A stretch of 64,000 nt of DNA, taken from NCBI RefSeq assembly GCF_011420305.2, contig NZ_CP061769.1, forward strand, positions 434,001 through 498,000, given 5' to 3'. The position numbers and the translations under genes were made by a program. Positions within the stretch are counted from its first letter, which is position 1. The number at the start of each line of letters is the position of its first letter. This DNA is from Nocardioides ochotonae. GTDB lineage: Bacteria; Actinomycetota; Actinomycetes; Propionibacteriales; Nocardioidaceae. Below the pieces are notes generated by a model. It had not been told where the DNA came from. It did not search any database and saw only the letters and a program-made list of their open reading frames with translations. This document shows positions 17,300 to 27,956 of the stretch, piece by piece.

Positions 17300-18571
17300 T
17301 CAGGGGACCAACGAGTCGCGCACCGGCACGAACTTGGCCTGCGACTCGGCCAGCTCGGACTCCGGGTCGGAGTCCGCGACGATGCCGCAGCCGGCGAAGA
17401 GCCGGATGGTGGCGCCCTCGTGGGAGGCCGAGCGCAGCGCGATGCCCCACTCGCCGTCGCCGCTGGCGTCCATCCAGCCCACCGGTCCGGCGTACCGTCC
17501 GCGGTCCATGCCCTCGATCTGCGAGATGAGCTCGGTCGCGGCAGGGGTCGGGGTGCCGCCGACGGCGGCGGAGGGGTGCAGCGCCTCGGCCAGCTGGAGC
17601 GAGGAGACGGTGGCCGCGTCGTGCACGACCCCGTTCACGTCGGTGGCGAGGTGCATGACGTTGGGCAGGTGCAGCACGAACGGCGCCTCGGGCACGTTCA
17701 TCGAGGAGCAGTGCGGCTCCAGGGCGTCGGCGACCGAGCGCACGGCGTACTCGTGCTCCTCCAGGTCCTTGGAGGACCGGGCCAGCGTGGCGGCCAGGGC
17801 GAGGTCGCGCTCGTCGTCGCCGGTACGCCGGATGGTGCCGGCCAGCACACGGGAGGTGACCAGGCCGCGCTCGCGGCGCACGAGCATCTCCGGGGTCGCG
17901 CCGAACATGCCGTCGACGTGGAAGGTCCAGCACATCGGGTAGCCGGCGGCGAGGCGGCGCAGCGGCCAGCGCACGTCGACCGGCTCGGTGGCGGTGGCGA
18001 TCAGGTCGCGGGCCAGGACGACCTTCTCCAGGTCGCCGGCGCTGATCCGGGCGACCGCGTCGGCGACCGCGGACATCCACTGCTCGCCGTTGAGCGCGCC
18101 GTCGGCGTAGGTCACCCCGGCGGGGGGCGCGGGCAGGTCGGTGGGGGTGAGGGCGGGCTCCTCGAGGGGCTCGCCGCGACCGACGGTGGTGATCCAGGCC
18201 CGGTCGCCACGCCGCCCGACCAGCACCGAGGGGACCACGAGCACCGAGTCGCCGGGCTCGTCGGCGAACGCGAACGCGCCGAACGACACCAGCCCGGTGC
18301 CCGGCTCGCGCACCTCGTCGCGGATGTCCGCGCGGGCGGTCGTCTCGGTCCACCACTTGGCGGCATCGGCGAAGCGGGTGCTGCCGCTCGTGCGCAGCTC
18401 CGCGGCCACGCCCCAGCCCACCAGCCCGTCGCCGCGGCGCAGCCAGGTCAGCGGGCGCTCGGCCGGAAGCAGGTCCAGCAGCGCGTCGGCGGTGGGTAGG
18501 TCCAGCGGCCGGGTCCGGGCCACGAGGGTGCCCGCCTGTGCCTGGTCCCCGGCGGTCGCGCTCGTCGTCAC
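17300..18571 (-). CDS. menF: Isochorismate synthase
   Basis: Chorismate-binding enzyme making isochorismate, the first committed step of menaquinone synthesis. With the GTG at 18571 it has 423 residues. C-terminal catalytic motifs are CWTFHVDGMFGATPEMLVRRE, SRVLAGTIRRTGDD, SSKDLEEHEYAV and GGTPTPAATELI, the last typical of this family. The frame is open to 18631, but TAGTCT lies at -13 to -8 of 18571 and the peptide after it (VTTSATAG) looks like a true N-terminus. It could instead serve siderophore synthesis, but the neighbouring men genes favour menaquinone. Confidence 0.91.
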   Translation of the reverse strand: MTTSATAGDQAQAGTLVARTRPLDLPTADALLDLLPAERPLTWLRRGDGLVGWGVAAELRTSGSTRFADAAKWWTETTARADIRDEVREPGTGLVSFGAFAFADEPGDSVLVVPSVLVGRRGDRAWITTVGRGEPLEEPALTPTDLPAPPAGVTYADGALNGEQWMSAVADAVARISAGDLEKVVLARDLIATATEPVDVRWPLRRLAAGYPMCWTFHVDGMFGATPEMLVRRERGLVTSRVLAGTIRRTGDDERDLALAATLARSSKDLEEHEYAVRSVADALEPHCSSMNVPEAPFVLHLPNVMHLATDVNGVVHDAATVSSLQLAEALHPSAAVGGTPTPAATELISQIEGMDRGRYAGPVGWMDASGDGEWGIALRSASHEGATIRLFAGCGIVADSDPESELAESQAKFVPVRDSLVP

Positions 18572-18578
18572 CCGCACG

Positions 18579-18584
18579 AGACTA
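18579..18584 (-). promoter_or_regulatory. -10 box of menF
   Basis: TAGTCT on the minus strand; supports the GTG at 18571 rather than the upstream start at 18631. Confidence 0.4.
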
Positions 18585-18654
18585 CGCGCGAGAGCCACGT
18601 CACCCGGCCGCCGGTCGACCGGGGGTCGCACAGGTGTCGTTCAGCCTGGGCCGT

Positions 18655-18660
18655 TACCGT
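18655..18660 (+). promoter_or_regulatory. -10 box of the 201-residue membrane protein gene
   Basis: TACCGT at -13 to -8 from the GTG at 18668. Confidence 0.4.
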
Positions 18661-18667
18661 CGCGTGC

Positions 18668-19273
18668 GTGACTTCCACGCCTCCTGCTCTGCGCGTCCGC
18701 GGCCTCGTCCTCGGTGCGGTCCTCCTCGGGCTCCTGGTGGTGCTCGCGGTGGTGCTGCCCAAGCTCACCGCCGAGGACTCCATCGAGCTGCCCGAGACCC
18801 TGCCCGGTGGCTTCACCGCCGTCGACCTTCCCCGCGACGGCGACGACGAGGAGGCTGCCGGCCCGGGTACCGACCCCGAGCTCCAGGGCAAGCTCTTCGG
18901 CGCGTCCGCCGAGCAGCTCGAGGCGCTCTTCGGCGCCCCGGCCGCGGTGCGGATGTACGCCGACGAGAGCGGCGCCCAGCAGCTGCGCATCGTCGCGGTC
19001 GACGAGGCCCCGGGCCCGTTCCTGCCCGACGGTCCGCCGTACGACCCGGCGCTGGTCGGCGCCGAGCGCCTCTCCAGCGAGCTGGTCGAGGTCGACGGTG
19101 CGGTGTGCAACGTGCTGTGGGCCCAGGCCGTGCCCGAGGGCCAGGAGATCCCCGAGGGTGACCCCGTCTTCGTGCGCTGCCAGCTGAGCGACACCGACGC
19201 CACCTGGCAGGTCGAGGCCGAGGGCGTCCCCGCCGAGCGGGCCGTCTCCGTCCTGCAGGACCTCGCCGGCTGA
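18668..19273 (+). CDS. Membrane-anchored extracytoplasmic protein, unknown function
   Basis: 201 residues. One N-terminal helix (LVLGAVLLGLLVVLAVVLP, about 13-31) is followed by an acidic, probably extracytoplasmic domain. Readable phrases include LFGASAEQLEALFGAPAAVRMYADESG and CNVLWAQAVPEG with a second Cys in FVRCQLSD, which could form a disulfide. I recognise no family. It is divergent from menF and ends before a hairpin, so it seems monocistronic. Confidence 0.75.
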   Translation: MTSTPPALRVRGLVLGAVLLGLLVVLAVVLPKLTAEDSIELPETLPGGFTAVDLPRDGDDEEAAGPGTDPELQGKLFGASAEQLEALFGAPAAVRMYADESGAQQLRIVAVDEAPGPFLPDGPPYDPALVGAERLSSELVEVDGAVCNVLWAQAVPEGQEIPEGDPVFVRCQLSDTDATWQVEAEGVPAERAVSVLQDLAG

Positions 19274-19310
19274 TCGCCGGGTCCGGCGTCGCCGGACCAC
19301 CCGAACGCCG

Positions 19311-19349
19311 CAGCGGCCCGGGCTCCTCCATCGAGGACCCGGGCCGCTG
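19311..19349. terminator. Terminator hairpin before menG
   Basis: Arms CAGCGGCCCGGG (19311-19322) and CCCGGGCCGCTG (19338-19349) pair perfectly, with further pairing of TCCTC and GAGGA inside. It lies 37 bases after the preceding stop. Confidence 0.75.
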
Positions 19350-19428
19350 TGCGTGTCGGCGCAGGGTCGGCGCATCGTCACCCGGACCCCGATCCGCACC
19401 TGCTCGGGCTGGTCCGGGGGTGACCGCC

Positions 19429-19434
19429 TAGGCT
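19429..19434 (+). promoter_or_regulatory. -10 box of menG
   Basis: TAGGCT at exactly -12 to -7 from the GTG at 19441. Confidence 0.45.
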
Positions 19435-19440
19435 TCGCGG

Positions 19441-20130
19441 GTGGCCCGCGCAGAACTCGACAAGCAGCCGATCGACGTCCGGCGGATGTTCGACACCGTG
19501 GCGAAGCGGTACGACCTCACCAACGACGTGCTCTCGCTCGGGCAGGACCGGCGCTGGCGCAAGGACGTGATCGACGCCGTCGACCCCCGCCCCGGGGAGC
19601 TCGTGCTCGACCTGGCCGCCGGTACCGGCACCTCCAGCCAGCCGTTCGCCGACCACGGCGCGACGGTGGTGCCGTGCGACTTCTCCCTCGGCATGCTGCA
19701 GGTCGGCAAGCAGGCGCGTCCCGCGCTGCCCTTCACCGCCGGTGACGCCACCAAGCTGCCGTTCGCCGACGACACCTTCGACGCGGTGACGATCTCCTTC
19801 GGGCTGCGCAACGTGGTCGACCCGCTCGCCGGCCTCGCCGAGATGCACCGCGTCACCAAGCCCGGTGGACGCCTCGTGGTCTGCGAGTTCAGCCACCCGA
19901 CCTGGGCGCCGTTCCGCCTGGTCTACCTGGAGTACCTGATGAAGGCGCTCCCCACGATCTCGCGCGCCATCTCCTCGGCCCCCGACGCCTACGTCTACCT
20001 CGCCGAGTCGATCCGCGCCTGGCCCGACCAGCGCGGCCTCGCCGACCTGGTCGCCCAGGCCGGCTGGCAGGCGCCGCAGTGGCGCAACCTCTCCGGCGGC
20101 ATCGTCGCCCTCCACCGCGCCACCGCCTGA
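19441..20130 (+). CDS. menG: Demethylmenaquinone methyltransferase
   Basis: SAM-dependent C-methyltransferase performing the last step of menaquinone synthesis (UbiE/MenG family). 229 residues. The family signature [17 protein letters not shown] is at 24-40, the SAM-binding loop is [10 protein letters not shown] at 57-66, and a second family motif, [26 protein letters not shown], follows near 118. The start is the GTG at 19441 with a leaderless-type promoter. It stands just upstream of the nuo operon, separated by a tandem repeat and the nuo control region, so it is probably its own unit. Confidence 0.94.
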   Translation: MARAELDKQPIDVRRMFDTVAKRYDLTNDVLSLGQDRRWRKDVIDAVDPRPGELVLDLAAGTGTSSQPFADHGATVVPCDFSLGMLQVGKQARPALPFTAGDATKLPFADDTFDAVTISFGLRNVVDPLAGLAEMHRVTKPGGRLVVCEFSHPTWAPFRLVYLEYLMKALPTISRAISSAPDAYVYLAESIRAWPDQRGLADLVAQAGWQAPQWRNLSGGIVALHRATA

Positions 20131-20137
20131 CCCCTCG

Positions 20138-20195
20138 CCGACTCGGGCAACCACAAGCCCCGACTCGGGCAACCATCAGCCCCGACTCGGGGGAG
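20138..20195. repeat. Three 22-bp tandem repeats after menG
   Basis: Units begin at 20138, 20160 and 20182 with the common core CCGACTCGGGCAACCA; the third unit is cut short. They follow the menG stop by seven bases. No coding content. Confidence 0.7.
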
Positions 20196-20277
20196 GGTGA
20201 GGGCGACGCGGAGCAGGAAAGTCACCCCCCGGCGTGCGTCGCGTTCCGCGCGGTGGCAGTATGTGGGCAACGCCACT

Positions 20278-20295
20278 TCGTGATTCGTTTCACAA
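20278..20295. promoter_or_regulatory. Rex-like operator upstream of nuoA
   Basis: TCGTGATTCGTTTCACAA matches the Rex pattern TTGTGAANNNNTTCACAA at 12 of 14 fixed positions. It lies 52 bases upstream of the nuoA start. Rex is an NADH/NAD-sensing repressor known to bind ahead of nuo genes in Streptomyces; control here is inferred from the match. Confidence 0.55.
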
Positions 20296-20329
20296 GGTCA
20301 CAAGTAGTGCGGACCCGGTCGCCACGCGC

Positions 20330-20336
20330 AAGGAGG
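20330..20336 (+). promoter_or_regulatory. Strong Shine-Dalgarno of nuoA
   Basis: AAGGAGG-type purine run ten bases before the ATG at 20347. It fixes the nuoA start and contrasts with the leaderless genes nearby. Confidence 0.75.
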
Positions 20337-20346
20337 AACCGTCGGT

Positions 20347-20706
20347 ATGGAGCTCTACACGCCGGTCCTGGTCCTGGTCGCGATCGCGACCCTCTTCGCC
20401 GTGGGATCGGTCGCCGCCGGCGCCGTGATCGGCCCGGCCCGCTACAACCGCGCGCGGCTGGACTCCTACGAGTGCGGCATCCAGCCGACGCCGCAACCGG
20501 TCGGTGGCGGGCGCATCCCGGTGAAGTACTACATCACCGCGATGCTCTTCATCGTCTTCGACATCGAGATCGTCTTCCTCTACCCGTGGGCCGTCCACTT
20601 CGACGCGCTGGGCCTGTTCGGCCTGGTCGAGATGGTCCTGTTCCTCGCCACCGTCTTCGTCGCCTACGCCTACGTGTGGCGCCGCGGCGGACTGGAGTGG
20701 GACTGA
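20347..20706 (+). CDS. nuoA: NADH-quinone oxidoreductase subunit A
   Basis: Small membrane subunit of complex I that helps seat the quinone channel. 119 residues with three membrane helices (about 5-27, 60-80, 88-110). The cytoplasmic loop between helices 1 and 2 carries [11 protein letters not shown], where the Cys belongs to the flexible loop conserved in NuoA, and [12 protein letters not shown] begins the acidic second helix. First gene of a full 14-gene nuo operon read rightward. Confidence 0.96.
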   Translation: MELYTPVLVLVAIATLFAVGSVAAGAVIGPARYNRARLDSYECGIQPTPQPVGGGRIPVKYYITAMLFIVFDIEIVFLYPWAVHFDALGLFGLVEMVLFLATVFVAYAYVWRRGGLEWD

Positions 20707-20780
20707 GGGCGGCCGGAGGCGCCGGGCAGCGACCCGGCACCACGGCTGAGGCGGACAGACGCAGGAACAGGAGCGGGGAC

Positions 20781-21335
20781 ATGGGTATCGAGGAGAAGCT
20801 GCCGAGCGGGGTGCTGCTCACCACCGTCGAGGGGCTCTCGGGCTACATGCGCAAGGCGTCGTTCTGGCCGGCGACCTTCGGTCTGGCCTGCTGCGCCATC
20901 GAGATGATGACCTCCGGCGGGCCCAAGTACGACCTGGCCCGCTTCGGCATGGAGGTCTTCCGCGCCAGCCCGCGCCAGGCCGACCTGATGATCGTCGCCG
21001 GCCGGGTCAGCCAGAAGATGGCGCCGGTCCTGCGCCAGATCTACGACCAGATGCCCAACCCCAAGTGGGTGCTGGCCATGGGCGTGTGCGCCTCCAGCGG
21101 CGGCATGTTCAACAACTACGCGATCGTCCAGGGCGTCGACCACGTCGTCCCCGTCGACATGTACCTCCCCGGCTGCCCGCCGCGCCCGGAGATGCTGATC
21201 GACGCGATCCTCAAGCTCCACGACCAGGTGCAGCACGCCAAGCTCGGCGCCCACCGCGCCGCCGAGATCGAGACCCTCGAGACCGCCGCGCTGCGGGCGC
21301 TGCCGACCTCCGAGATGAAGGGGCAGCTGCGGTGA
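20781..21335 (+). CDS. nuoB: NADH-quinone oxidoreductase subunit B
   Basis: Carries the terminal iron-sulfur cluster N2, which passes electrons to menaquinone. 184 residues. Cluster cysteines are the tandem pair in LACCAIEMM (Cys37, Cys38), one in [13 protein letters not shown] and one in PGCPPRPE. The ATG at 20781 follows GGAGCGGGG; the long open frame upstream runs through nuoA in another register and is not used. The gene end overlaps nuoC by four bases. Confidence 0.97.
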   Translation: MGIEEKLPSGVLLTTVEGLSGYMRKASFWPATFGLACCAIEMMTSGGPKYDLARFGMEVFRASPRQADLMIVAGRVSQKMAPVLRQIYDQMPNPKWVLAMGVCASSGGMFNNYAIVQGVDHVVPVDMYLPGCPPRPEMLIDAILKLHDQVQHAKLGAHRAAEIETLETAALRALPTSEMKGQLR

Positions 21336-22081
21336 GTGATCCCGAGAGCACGCCGGAGAAGACCGCCGGCCCCGGGCAGCCGGCCGTCGAGCAGTCGCCC
21401 GAGAACGTCCCGGCGCCCCCCGGCGAGGTGCACCAGGTCGGGGAGCGGCACGGCATGTTCGGCGTCAGCGGCACCCCGGACACCAGCGGGTACGGCGGCC
21501 TGCGCCAGGCCGTCACGCTGCCCGCCCCGGCCCGGCGCCCGTACGGCGGCTGGTACGACGAGGTCGCCGACGTCCTCGCCGAGCGGCTGCGCGCCGGTGG
21601 CATCGAGCACGCCGTGGAGTCCGTGGTCCTGCACCGCGGCGAGATCACCTTCCACGTGCGCCGCGAGGACCTGCTGGCAGTGGTCAAGGTGCTGCGCGAC
21701 GACCCCGCGCTGCGCTTCGAGCTGCTCTCCGGCGTCAGCGGCGTGCACTACCCCGGCGACACCGCGCGCGAGCTGCACGCGGTCTACCACCTGCTCTCGA
21801 TGACCCACAACCGCCGGATCCGGCTCGAGGTCGGCGTCCCCGACGCCGACCCGCACCTGCCGTCGGTCGTCGCGGTCTATCCCACGGCCGACTGGCACGA
21901 GCGGGAGACCTACGACATGTTCGGCCTGATCTTCGACGGTCACCCCGGCCTGGCGCGGATCCTGATGCCCGACGACTGGCCCGGCCACCCGCAGCGCAAG
22001 GACTACCCGCTCGGCGGCATCCCCGTGGAGTACAAGGGCGGCTCGGTGCCGCCTCCCGACCAGCGCAGGAGCTACACGTAA
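21332..22081 (+). CDS. nuoC: NADH-quinone oxidoreductase subunit C
   Basis: Peripheral-arm subunit next to NuoB and NuoD. 249 residues. The conserved core ends in [27 protein letters not shown] and [11 protein letters not shown]. About 75 residues before the core are Pro/Glu-rich and Gly-containing, an N-terminal extension common in actinobacterial NuoC. The GTG at 21332 overlaps the nuoB stop; the TAA shares its last base with the nuoD ATG. Confidence 0.96.
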   Translation: MSDPESTPEKTAGPGQPAVEQSPENVPAPPGEVHQVGERHGMFGVSGTPDTSGYGGLRQAVTLPAPARRPYGGWYDEVADVLAERLRAGGIEHAVESVVLHRGEITFHVRREDLLAVVKVLRDDPALRFELLSGVSGVHYPGDTARELHAVYHLLSMTHNRRIRLEVGVPDADPHLPSVVAVYPTADWHERETYDMFGLIFDGHPGLARILMPDDWPGHPQRKDYPLGGIPVEYKGGSVPPPDQRRSYT

Positions 22082-23427
22082 TGGCTCATGACATCTACGC
22101 CGGGACGTCCGAGACGACCGAGGGGCGGGTCTTCACCGTCTCCGGGCAGGACTGGGACGAGATCGCGGCCGGCCTCGCGGAGGACCCCGACAGCGAGCGC
22201 GCCGAGCGCGTCGTGGTCAACATGGGCCCCCAGCACCCCTCCACCCACGGCGTGCTGCGCCTGATCCTCGAGCTCGAGGGCGAGACGGTCACCGAGGCCC
22301 GCTGCGGCATCGGCTACCTGCACACCGGCATCGAGAAGAACATGGAGTACCGCTCCTGGGTGCAGGGCGTCACCTTCTGCACCCGGATGGACTACCTGGC
22401 GCCGCTGTTCAACGAGGCGACCTACGTGCTGGGCGTCGAGCGGCTGCTCGACATCGAGGACGAGATCCCCGAGAAGGCCCAGGTCATGCGGGTGCTCCTG
22501 ATGGAGCTCAACCGGATCTCCTCCCACCTCGTCGCGATCGCGACGGGCGGCATGGAGATCGGCGCGCTGACCGTGATGACGATGGGCTTCCGCGAGCGCG
22601 AGCTGGTGCTGGACCTGTTCGAGCTCATCACCGGCCTGCGGATGAACCACGCGTTCATCCGCCCCGGCGGCGTCGCCCAGGACCTCCCGGTCGGGGCGCT
22701 GGAGGAGATCCGCTCCTTCATCGCGCTGATGAAGAAGCGGCTGCCCGAGTACGCCGCGCTGTGCAACGCCAACCCGATCTTCAAGGCCCGGCTCGAGGGA
22801 GTCGGCCACCTCGACCTCGAGGGCTGCCTGGCGCTCGGCATGACCGGACCGGTCCTGCGCAGCACCGGCTACCCCTGGGACCTGCGCAAGAGCGAGCCGG
22901 TCTGCGGCTATGAGGACTACGAGTTCGACGTGCAGACCTGGGACACCGCCGACGCCTACGGCCGCTTCCGGATCCGGCTCAACGAGATGTGGGAGTCGCT
23001 GCGCATCGTCGGGCAGGCCGCCGACCGGCTGGCCGGGCTCGAGGGCGCGCCGGTGATGATCGCGGACAAGAAGATCGCCTGGCCCAGCCAGCTCGCGATC
23101 GGCTCCGACGGCATGGGCAACTCCCTCGACCACATCCGCCACATCATGGGCGAGTCGATGGAGGCCCTCATCCACCACTTCAAGCTGGTCACCGAGGGCT
23201 TCCGGGTCCCGGCCGGGCAGGCCTACGTCCCGCTCGAGGGGCCTCGCGGCGAGCTCGGCGCCCACATCGTCTCCGACGGCGGCACCCGGCCGGCCCGGGT
23301 CCACTTCCGCGACCCGTCCTTCACCAACCTGCAGGCCACGAGCGTGATGAGCGAGGGCGGCATGGTCGCCGACATCATCGTCGCCATCGCCTCCATCGAC
23401 CCCGTCATGGGAGGAGTCGACCGGTGA
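22081..23427 (+). CDS. nuoD: NADH-quinone oxidoreductase subunit D
   Basis: 49-kDa-type subunit that forms much of the quinone pocket together with NuoB. 448 residues. Recognisable blocks are [15 protein letters not shown], which includes the His proposed to contact the quinone head group, then [14 protein letters not shown], and the C-terminal block ending [11 protein letters not shown], present in nearly all NuoD proteins. The ATG overlaps the nuoC stop, and the nuoE GTG overlaps its own stop. Confidence 0.97.
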   Translation: MAHDIYAGTSETTEGRVFTVSGQDWDEIAAGLAEDPDSERAERVVVNMGPQHPSTHGVLRLILELEGETVTEARCGIGYLHTGIEKNMEYRSWVQGVTFCTRMDYLAPLFNEATYVLGVERLLDIEDEIPEKAQVMRVLLMELNRISSHLVAIATGGMEIGALTVMTMGFRERELVLDLFELITGLRMNHAFIRPGGVAQDLPVGALEEIRSFIALMKKRLPEYAALCNANPIFKARLEGVGHLDLEGCLALGMTGPVLRSTGYPWDLRKSEPVCGYEDYEFDVQTWDTADAYGRFRIRLNEMWESLRIVGQAADRLAGLEGAPVMIADKKIAWPSQLAIGSDGMGNSLDHIRHIMGESMEALIHHFKLVTEGFRVPAGQAYVPLEGPRGELGAHIVSDGGTRPARVHFRDPSFTNLQATSVMSEGGMVADIIVAIASIDPVMGGVDR

Positions 23428-24200
23428 GCGCCACCCACGAGATCGACGACGCGACGTACGCCGAGCTGGAGCAGATCGCCGCGCGCTACCCCGAGGCGCG
23501 GTCCGGGCTGCTGCCGATGCTCCACCTGGTGCAGTCGGTGGCCGGGCGGATCACCCCGGAGGGCATCGAGGCCTGCGCCGACGTGCTCGGCATCTCCGCG
23601 GCCGAGGTGAGCGGCGTCGCGACGTTCTACACGATGTACAAGCGCAAGCCGGTGGGCGACTACCTCGTCGGTGTCTGCACCAACACCCTGTGCGCGGTGA
23701 TGGGCGGCGACCTGATCTTCGAGCGGCTCAAGGAGCACCTCGACGTCGGCAACGACGAGACCACCGCCGACGGCGCGATCACCCTCGAGCACATCGAGTG
23801 CAACGCGGCCTGCGACTACGCCCCGGTGATGATGGTCAACTGGGAGTTCATGGACAACCAGACCCCCGAGTCGGCGGTCCAGGTGGTCGAGGAGCTGCGC
23901 AGCGGCGCCGAGGTCCGCTCCACCCGTGGCCCTCGGATCTGCACCTGGCGCGAGGCCGAGCGGGTGCTGGCCGGGTTCCCCGACGACCGCGCCGACGAGG
24001 GCCCCGCGGCCGGACCGGCGTCGCTGGCCGGCCTCGGCATCGCCCGCGAGCGCGGCTGGCGCGCGCCGGAGACCGGGTCCCCGGAGCTCGACGGGCACGA
24101 CGTACCCGAGGAGCCGGCGCAGAAGGCGGCCGCGGCCTCCGAGGCCGACACCTCCCGTGCGGAGTCCGAGACGATCGAGGAGGAGGTCCGCGATGCCTGA
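23424..24200 (+). CDS. nuoE: NADH-quinone oxidoreductase subunit E with C-terminal extension
   Basis: Thioredoxin-fold [2Fe-2S] protein of the NADH-oxidising module (cluster N1a). 258 residues, longer than the roughly 160-220 of typical NuoE. Cluster ligands are Cys85 and Cys90 (GVCTNTLC) and Cys126 and Cys130 (ECNAAC). After about residue 190 there is an Ala/Glu/Pro-rich tail ending in [12 protein letters not shown] that lacks known motifs and seems disordered. The GTG overlaps nuoD; the nuoF ATG lies inside its last eight bases. Confidence 0.95.
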   Translation: MSATHEIDDATYAELEQIAARYPEARSGLLPMLHLVQSVAGRITPEGIEACADVLGISAAEVSGVATFYTMYKRKPVGDYLVGVCTNTLCAVMGGDLIFERLKEHLDVGNDETTADGAITLEHIECNAACDYAPVMMVNWEFMDNQTPESAVQVVEELRSGAEVRSTRGPRICTWREAERVLAGFPDDRADEGPAAGPASLAGLGIARERGWRAPETGSPELDGHDVPEEPAQKAAAASEADTSRAESETIEEEVRDA

Positions 24201-25500
24201 CGTGCTCACCCCGGTGCTCACCGACAACTGGGACCAGGAGCGGTCCTGGACCCTCGAGGCCTACGAGCGCCGCGGCGGCTACGGCGCCGTCGACCGGGCC
24301 TTCGAGATGGGCCCGGACGCGGTGATCGCCGCGGTCAAGGACTCCGGCCTGCGCGGCCGCGGCGGGGCGGGCTTCCCGACCGGCATGAAGTGGTCGTTCA
24401 TCCCGCAGGACAACCCGCGCCCCAAGTACCTCGTGGTCAACGCCGACGAGTCCGAGCCGGGCACCTGCAAGGACATCCCGCTGATGATGGCCAGCCCGCA
24501 CACGCTGGTCGAGGGCGTGATCATCAGCTCCTACGCGATCCGCGCCAACAAGGCGTTCATCTACATCCGCGGCGAGGTCCTGCATGTGATCCGCCGGGTG
24601 CAGCGCGCCGTGCAGGAGGCCTACCTCGCCGGCCACCTCGGCACCGACATCCACGGGTCGGGCTACGACCTCGACGTGGTCGTCCACGCCGGCGCCGGGG
24701 CCTACATCTGCGGCGAGGAGACCGCGCTGCTCGAGGGCCTGGAGGGCAAGCGCGGCCAACCGCGCCTGCGCCCGCCGTTCCCCGCGGTCGCCGGGCTCTA
24801 CGCCAGCCCGACGGTGATCAACAACGTCGAGTCGATCTCCTCGGTGCCCAGCATCGTCGGCAACGGCCCGGGCTGGTTCTCCTCGATGGGCACCGAGAAG
24901 TCCGCCGGCTTCGGGATCTTCTCCCTCTCCGGGCACGTCGAGCGCCCCGGGCAGTACGAGGCGCCGCTCGGCATCACCCTGCGCCAGCTGCTCGACCTCG
25001 CCGGCGGCGTGCGCGCCGGACACGAGCTGAAGTTCTGGACACCCGGCGGCTCCAGCACCCCGCTGCTGACCGCCGAGCACCTCGACGTACCCCTCGACTT
25101 CGAGGGGGTCGCCGGCGCGGGCTCGATGCTCGGCACCCGGGCGCTGCAGATCTTCGACGAGACGGTCTGCGTGGTGCGCGCGGTGCTGCGCTGGACGGAG
25201 TTCTACAAGCACGAGTCGTGCGGCAAGTGCACCCCGTGCCGCGAGGGCACCTGGTGGCTGGCACAGACGCTGGCCGCGCTCGAGCGCGGCGAGGGCTCCG
25301 AGGCCGACCTCGACCTGCTGCTGGACCAGTGCGACAACATCCTGGGCCGCGCGTTCTGCGCCCTCGGCGACGGCGCCACCAGCCCGATCACCAGCTCGGT
25401 GCAGCACTTCCGCGAGGAGTACCTCGCCCACCTCAGCCACGGGGGCTGCCCGTTCGACCCCGTGGCCTCCACCGTCTTCGCGACCGAGGGGGTCTCGTGA
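24193..25500 (+). CDS. nuoF: NADH-quinone oxidoreductase subunit F
   Basis: NADH- and FMN-binding subunit with the N3 [4Fe-4S] cluster. 435 residues. The FMN/NADH loops are [16 protein letters not shown] and [32 protein letters not shown] follows; the N3 cluster motif is [13 protein letters not shown] near 340, with a final ligand Cys downstream in the usual place. Eight bases overlap with nuoE and four with nuoG. Confidence 0.97.
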   Translation: MPDVLTPVLTDNWDQERSWTLEAYERRGGYGAVDRAFEMGPDAVIAAVKDSGLRGRGGAGFPTGMKWSFIPQDNPRPKYLVVNADESEPGTCKDIPLMMASPHTLVEGVIISSYAIRANKAFIYIRGEVLHVIRRVQRAVQEAYLAGHLGTDIHGSGYDLDVVVHAGAGAYICGEETALLEGLEGKRGQPRLRPPFPAVAGLYASPTVINNVESISSVPSIVGNGPGWFSSMGTEKSAGFGIFSLSGHVERPGQYEAPLGITLRQLLDLAGGVRAGHELKFWTPGGSSTPLLTAEHLDVPLDFEGVAGAGSMLGTRALQIFDETVCVVRAVLRWTEFYKHESCGKCTPCREGTWWLAQTLAALERGEGSEADLDLLLDQCDNILGRAFCALGDGATSPITSSVQHFREEYLAHLSHGGCPFDPVASTVFATEGVS

Positions 25501-27956
25501 CGACCACACCGGACAACGTCCAGGCCGACACCGACCTGGTCACGCTGACCATCGACGGGGTCGAGGTCAGCGTGCCGCGCGACACCCTGGTGATCCGGGC
25601 CGCGGAGCAGGTCGGGGTGCAGATCCCGCGCTTCTGCGACCACCCGCTCCTCGAGCCGGTCGGCGCCTGCCGCCAGTGCCTGGTCGACGTCCCGGACGCC
25701 GGCAACGGCCGCGGGTTCCCCAAGCCGCAGGCCTCCTGCACGCTGCCGGTCGCCGACGGCATGGTGGTCAGCACCCAGGCCACCAGCCCGGTCGCCGACA
25801 AGGCGCAGCAGGGGATCATGGAGTTCCTGCTGGTCAACCACCCGCTCGACTGCCCGGTCTGCGACAAGGGCGGCGAGTGCCCGCTGCAGAACCAGGCGAT
25901 GAGCAACGGGCGCGGCGAGTCCCGCTTCGAGGGCGTCAAGCGCACCTACCCCAAGCCGATCAACCTCTCCGCCAACGTCCTGCTGGACCGCGAGCGCTGC
26001 GTGCTGTGCGCGCGCTGCACCCGCTTCTCCGAGCAGATCGCCGGCGACCCCTTCATCGCCCTGGTGGAGCGCGGCGCGCTCCAGCAGGTCGGGATCTATG
26101 AGAAGGAGCCGCTGCAGAGCTACTTCTCCGGCAACACCATCCAGATCTGCCCGGTCGGCGCGCTCACCTCGGCGGAGTACCGCTTCCGGGCCCGCGCCTT
26201 CGACCTGGTCTCCACCCCCTCGGTCGCCGAGCACGACGCCTGCGGCGCCGCGATCCGCGTCGACCACCGCCGCGGCCGGGTGATGCGCCGCCTGGCCGGC
26301 AACGACCCCGAGGTCAACGAGGAGTGGATCACCGACAAGGACCGGTTCGCGTTCACCTACGCGACCCGTCCGGACCGGATCTCCTACCCGATGGTCCGCG
26401 ACCGGGTCGAGGACGGCGGCGACGGCGAGCTGCGCCCGGCGTCGTGGACCGAGGCGTTCGCGGTCGCCGCGCGCGGCCTCGCCGCCGCCGGTCCGGCCGC
26501 GGTGCTGCCCGGCGGGCGGGTCAGCGCGGAGGACGCCTTCGCCTACGCCACCTTCGCCCGGCTCGCGCTCGGCACGAACGACGTCGACTTCCGGGCCCGG
26601 CCGCTCTCGGCCGAGGAGGCCGACTTCCTCGCCGCCGAGGTCGTGCTCACCGCGCCCGGCAACGGCGGGGTCACCTACGCCGACCTGGAGCAGGCCCGCA
26701 GCGTGGTGCTCCTGGGCCTGGAGCCCGAGGAGGAGGCCGGCACGCTCTTCCTGCGGCTGCGCAAGGCCTCCCGAGGCGGCACCCGGGTGCTCGCCGTGGC
26801 GCCGTACCGCAGCCGCGGCCTGCGCAAGATGCGCGGTCGCGTGATCGTGGCCGGACCCGGCGACGAGGCCGCGGTCATCGAGTCCCTGGCCGAGCACGCC
26901 GAGCACGGCATCGACAGCGACACCGTGCTGCTGGTGGGGGAGCGGCTGGCGACCTCGCCGGGCGCGCTCACCGCGGCCGCCGCGCTGGCCCGTCGTACCG
27001 GCGCCCGGCTGGCCTGGGTGCCGCGCCGGGCCGGGGACCGCGGGGCCGTCGAGGCCGGCTGCCTGCCCCACCTGCTCCCCGGCGGCCGCCCGGTCGCCGA
27101 CGCCGCCGCCCGTGTCGACGCCGCCGCCGCCTGGGGCGTGGACCACCTGCCCGAGACCCCCGGCCGCGACGCCGACGCGATCGTCGCCGCGCTGCTCACC
27201 GGTGAGCTCGGCGGCCTGGTCATCGGCGGCGTGGACCCCGACGACACCGCGGACCCCGCCGCCACCCGCGCGGCGATCGAGGCCGCGCGCTTCGTGGTCG
27301 CGCTGGAGCTGCGCGAGACCGACGTGACCCGGGCCGCCGACGTGGTGTTCCCGGTGGCGCCGGTGATCGACAAGGCCGGCACGTTCGTGACCTGGGAGGG
27401 ACGCCCGCGCCCCTTCGAGGCGGTCTTCGCCAACCCGGCCTCGCTGCCCGACCTGCGCATCCTCGCCGGCATCGCCGACGAGCTCGCCGCCCTCGGCGTC
27501 GGCACCCCGCTGGGGTTCCGCACCGTGCAGGACGCCCGCGCCCGGATGGTCGAGATGGGCCCCTGGGACGGTGCCCGGCCGGTGCTGGACGCCGCGGCCC
27601 CGGGCACGGCGGGGGTCACCGCCACCGAGCGGCCCGCCGACGCCGGCCCGACCGAGGGCCTGCGGCTGGCGACCTGGAAGCAGATGATCGACAACGCCTC
27701 GCTGCTCGACGGTGAGGACCACCTGCGCGCCACCGCCCGGATCCCGGTCGCCCGCGTGCCGCGGGCGGTCTACGACCAGGTCGGCGACCTGATGACGGTC
27801 ATCGGCGACCGCGGACGCGCCACGCTGCCGACGGTGATCAACCGTGAGCTGCCCGACGACGTGATCTGGGTGCCCGCCAACTCCTTCGGCCGCGGCGTCC
27901 TGGCCGGCCTCGCCTCACCCGGGTCCCGGGTCCGCGTCATCGGAGGGCACGCATGA
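25497..27956 (+). CDS. nuoG: NADH-quinone oxidoreductase subunit G
   Basis: Largest peripheral subunit, carrying several iron-sulfur clusters. 819 residues. The N-terminal ferredoxin-like part has [17 protein letters not shown]; further ligands are in [13 protein letters not shown] and [10 protein letters not shown], then a molybdopterin-oxidoreductase-like domain starts near [18 protein letters not shown]. The second half is Ala-rich with no sign of a molybdenum site, as is normal for NuoG. The GTG at 25497 overlaps nuoF; a much longer open frame upstream belongs to nuoF in another register. Confidence 0.97.
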   Translation: MTTTPDNVQADTDLVTLTIDGVEVSVPRDTLVIRAAEQVGVQIPRFCDHPLLEPVGACRQCLVDVPDAGNGRGFPKPQASCTLPVADGMVVSTQATSPVADKAQQGIMEFLLVNHPLDCPVCDKGGECPLQNQAMSNGRGESRFEGVKRTYPKPINLSANVLLDRERCVLCARCTRFSEQIAGDPFIALVERGALQQVGIYEKEPLQSYFSGNTIQICPVGALTSAEYRFRARAFDLVSTPSVAEHDACGAAIRVDHRRGRVMRRLAGNDPEVNEEWITDKDRFAFTYATRPDRISYPMVRDRVEDGGDGELRPASWTEAFAVAARGLAAAGPAAVLPGGRVSAEDAFAYATFARLALGTNDVDFRARPLSAEEADFLAAEVVLTAPGNGGVTYADLEQARSVVLLGLEPEEEAGTLFLRLRKASRGGTRVLAVAPYRSRGLRKMRGRVIVAGPGDEAAVIESLAEHAEHGIDSDTVLLVGERLATSPGALTAAAALARRTGARLAWVPRRAGDRGAVEAGCLPHLLPGGRPVADAAARVDAAAAWGVDHLPETPGRDADAIVAALLTGELGGLVIGGVDPDDTADPAATRAAIEAARFVVALELRETDVTRAADVVFPVAPVIDKAGTFVTWEGRPRPFEAVFANPASLPDLRILAGIADELAALGVGTPLGFRTVQDARARMVEMGPWDGARPVLDAAAPGTAGVTATERPADAGPTEGLRLATWKQMIDNASLLDGEDHLRATARIPVARVPRAVYDQVGDLMTVIGDRGRATLPTVINRELPDDVIWVPANSFGRGVLAGLASPGSRVRVIGGHA

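Noticed and set aside
18572..18631. Upstream GTG start for isochorismate synthase
   Set aside because: The additional 20 residues are Arg/Pro-rich and the -10 box fits the start at 18571.
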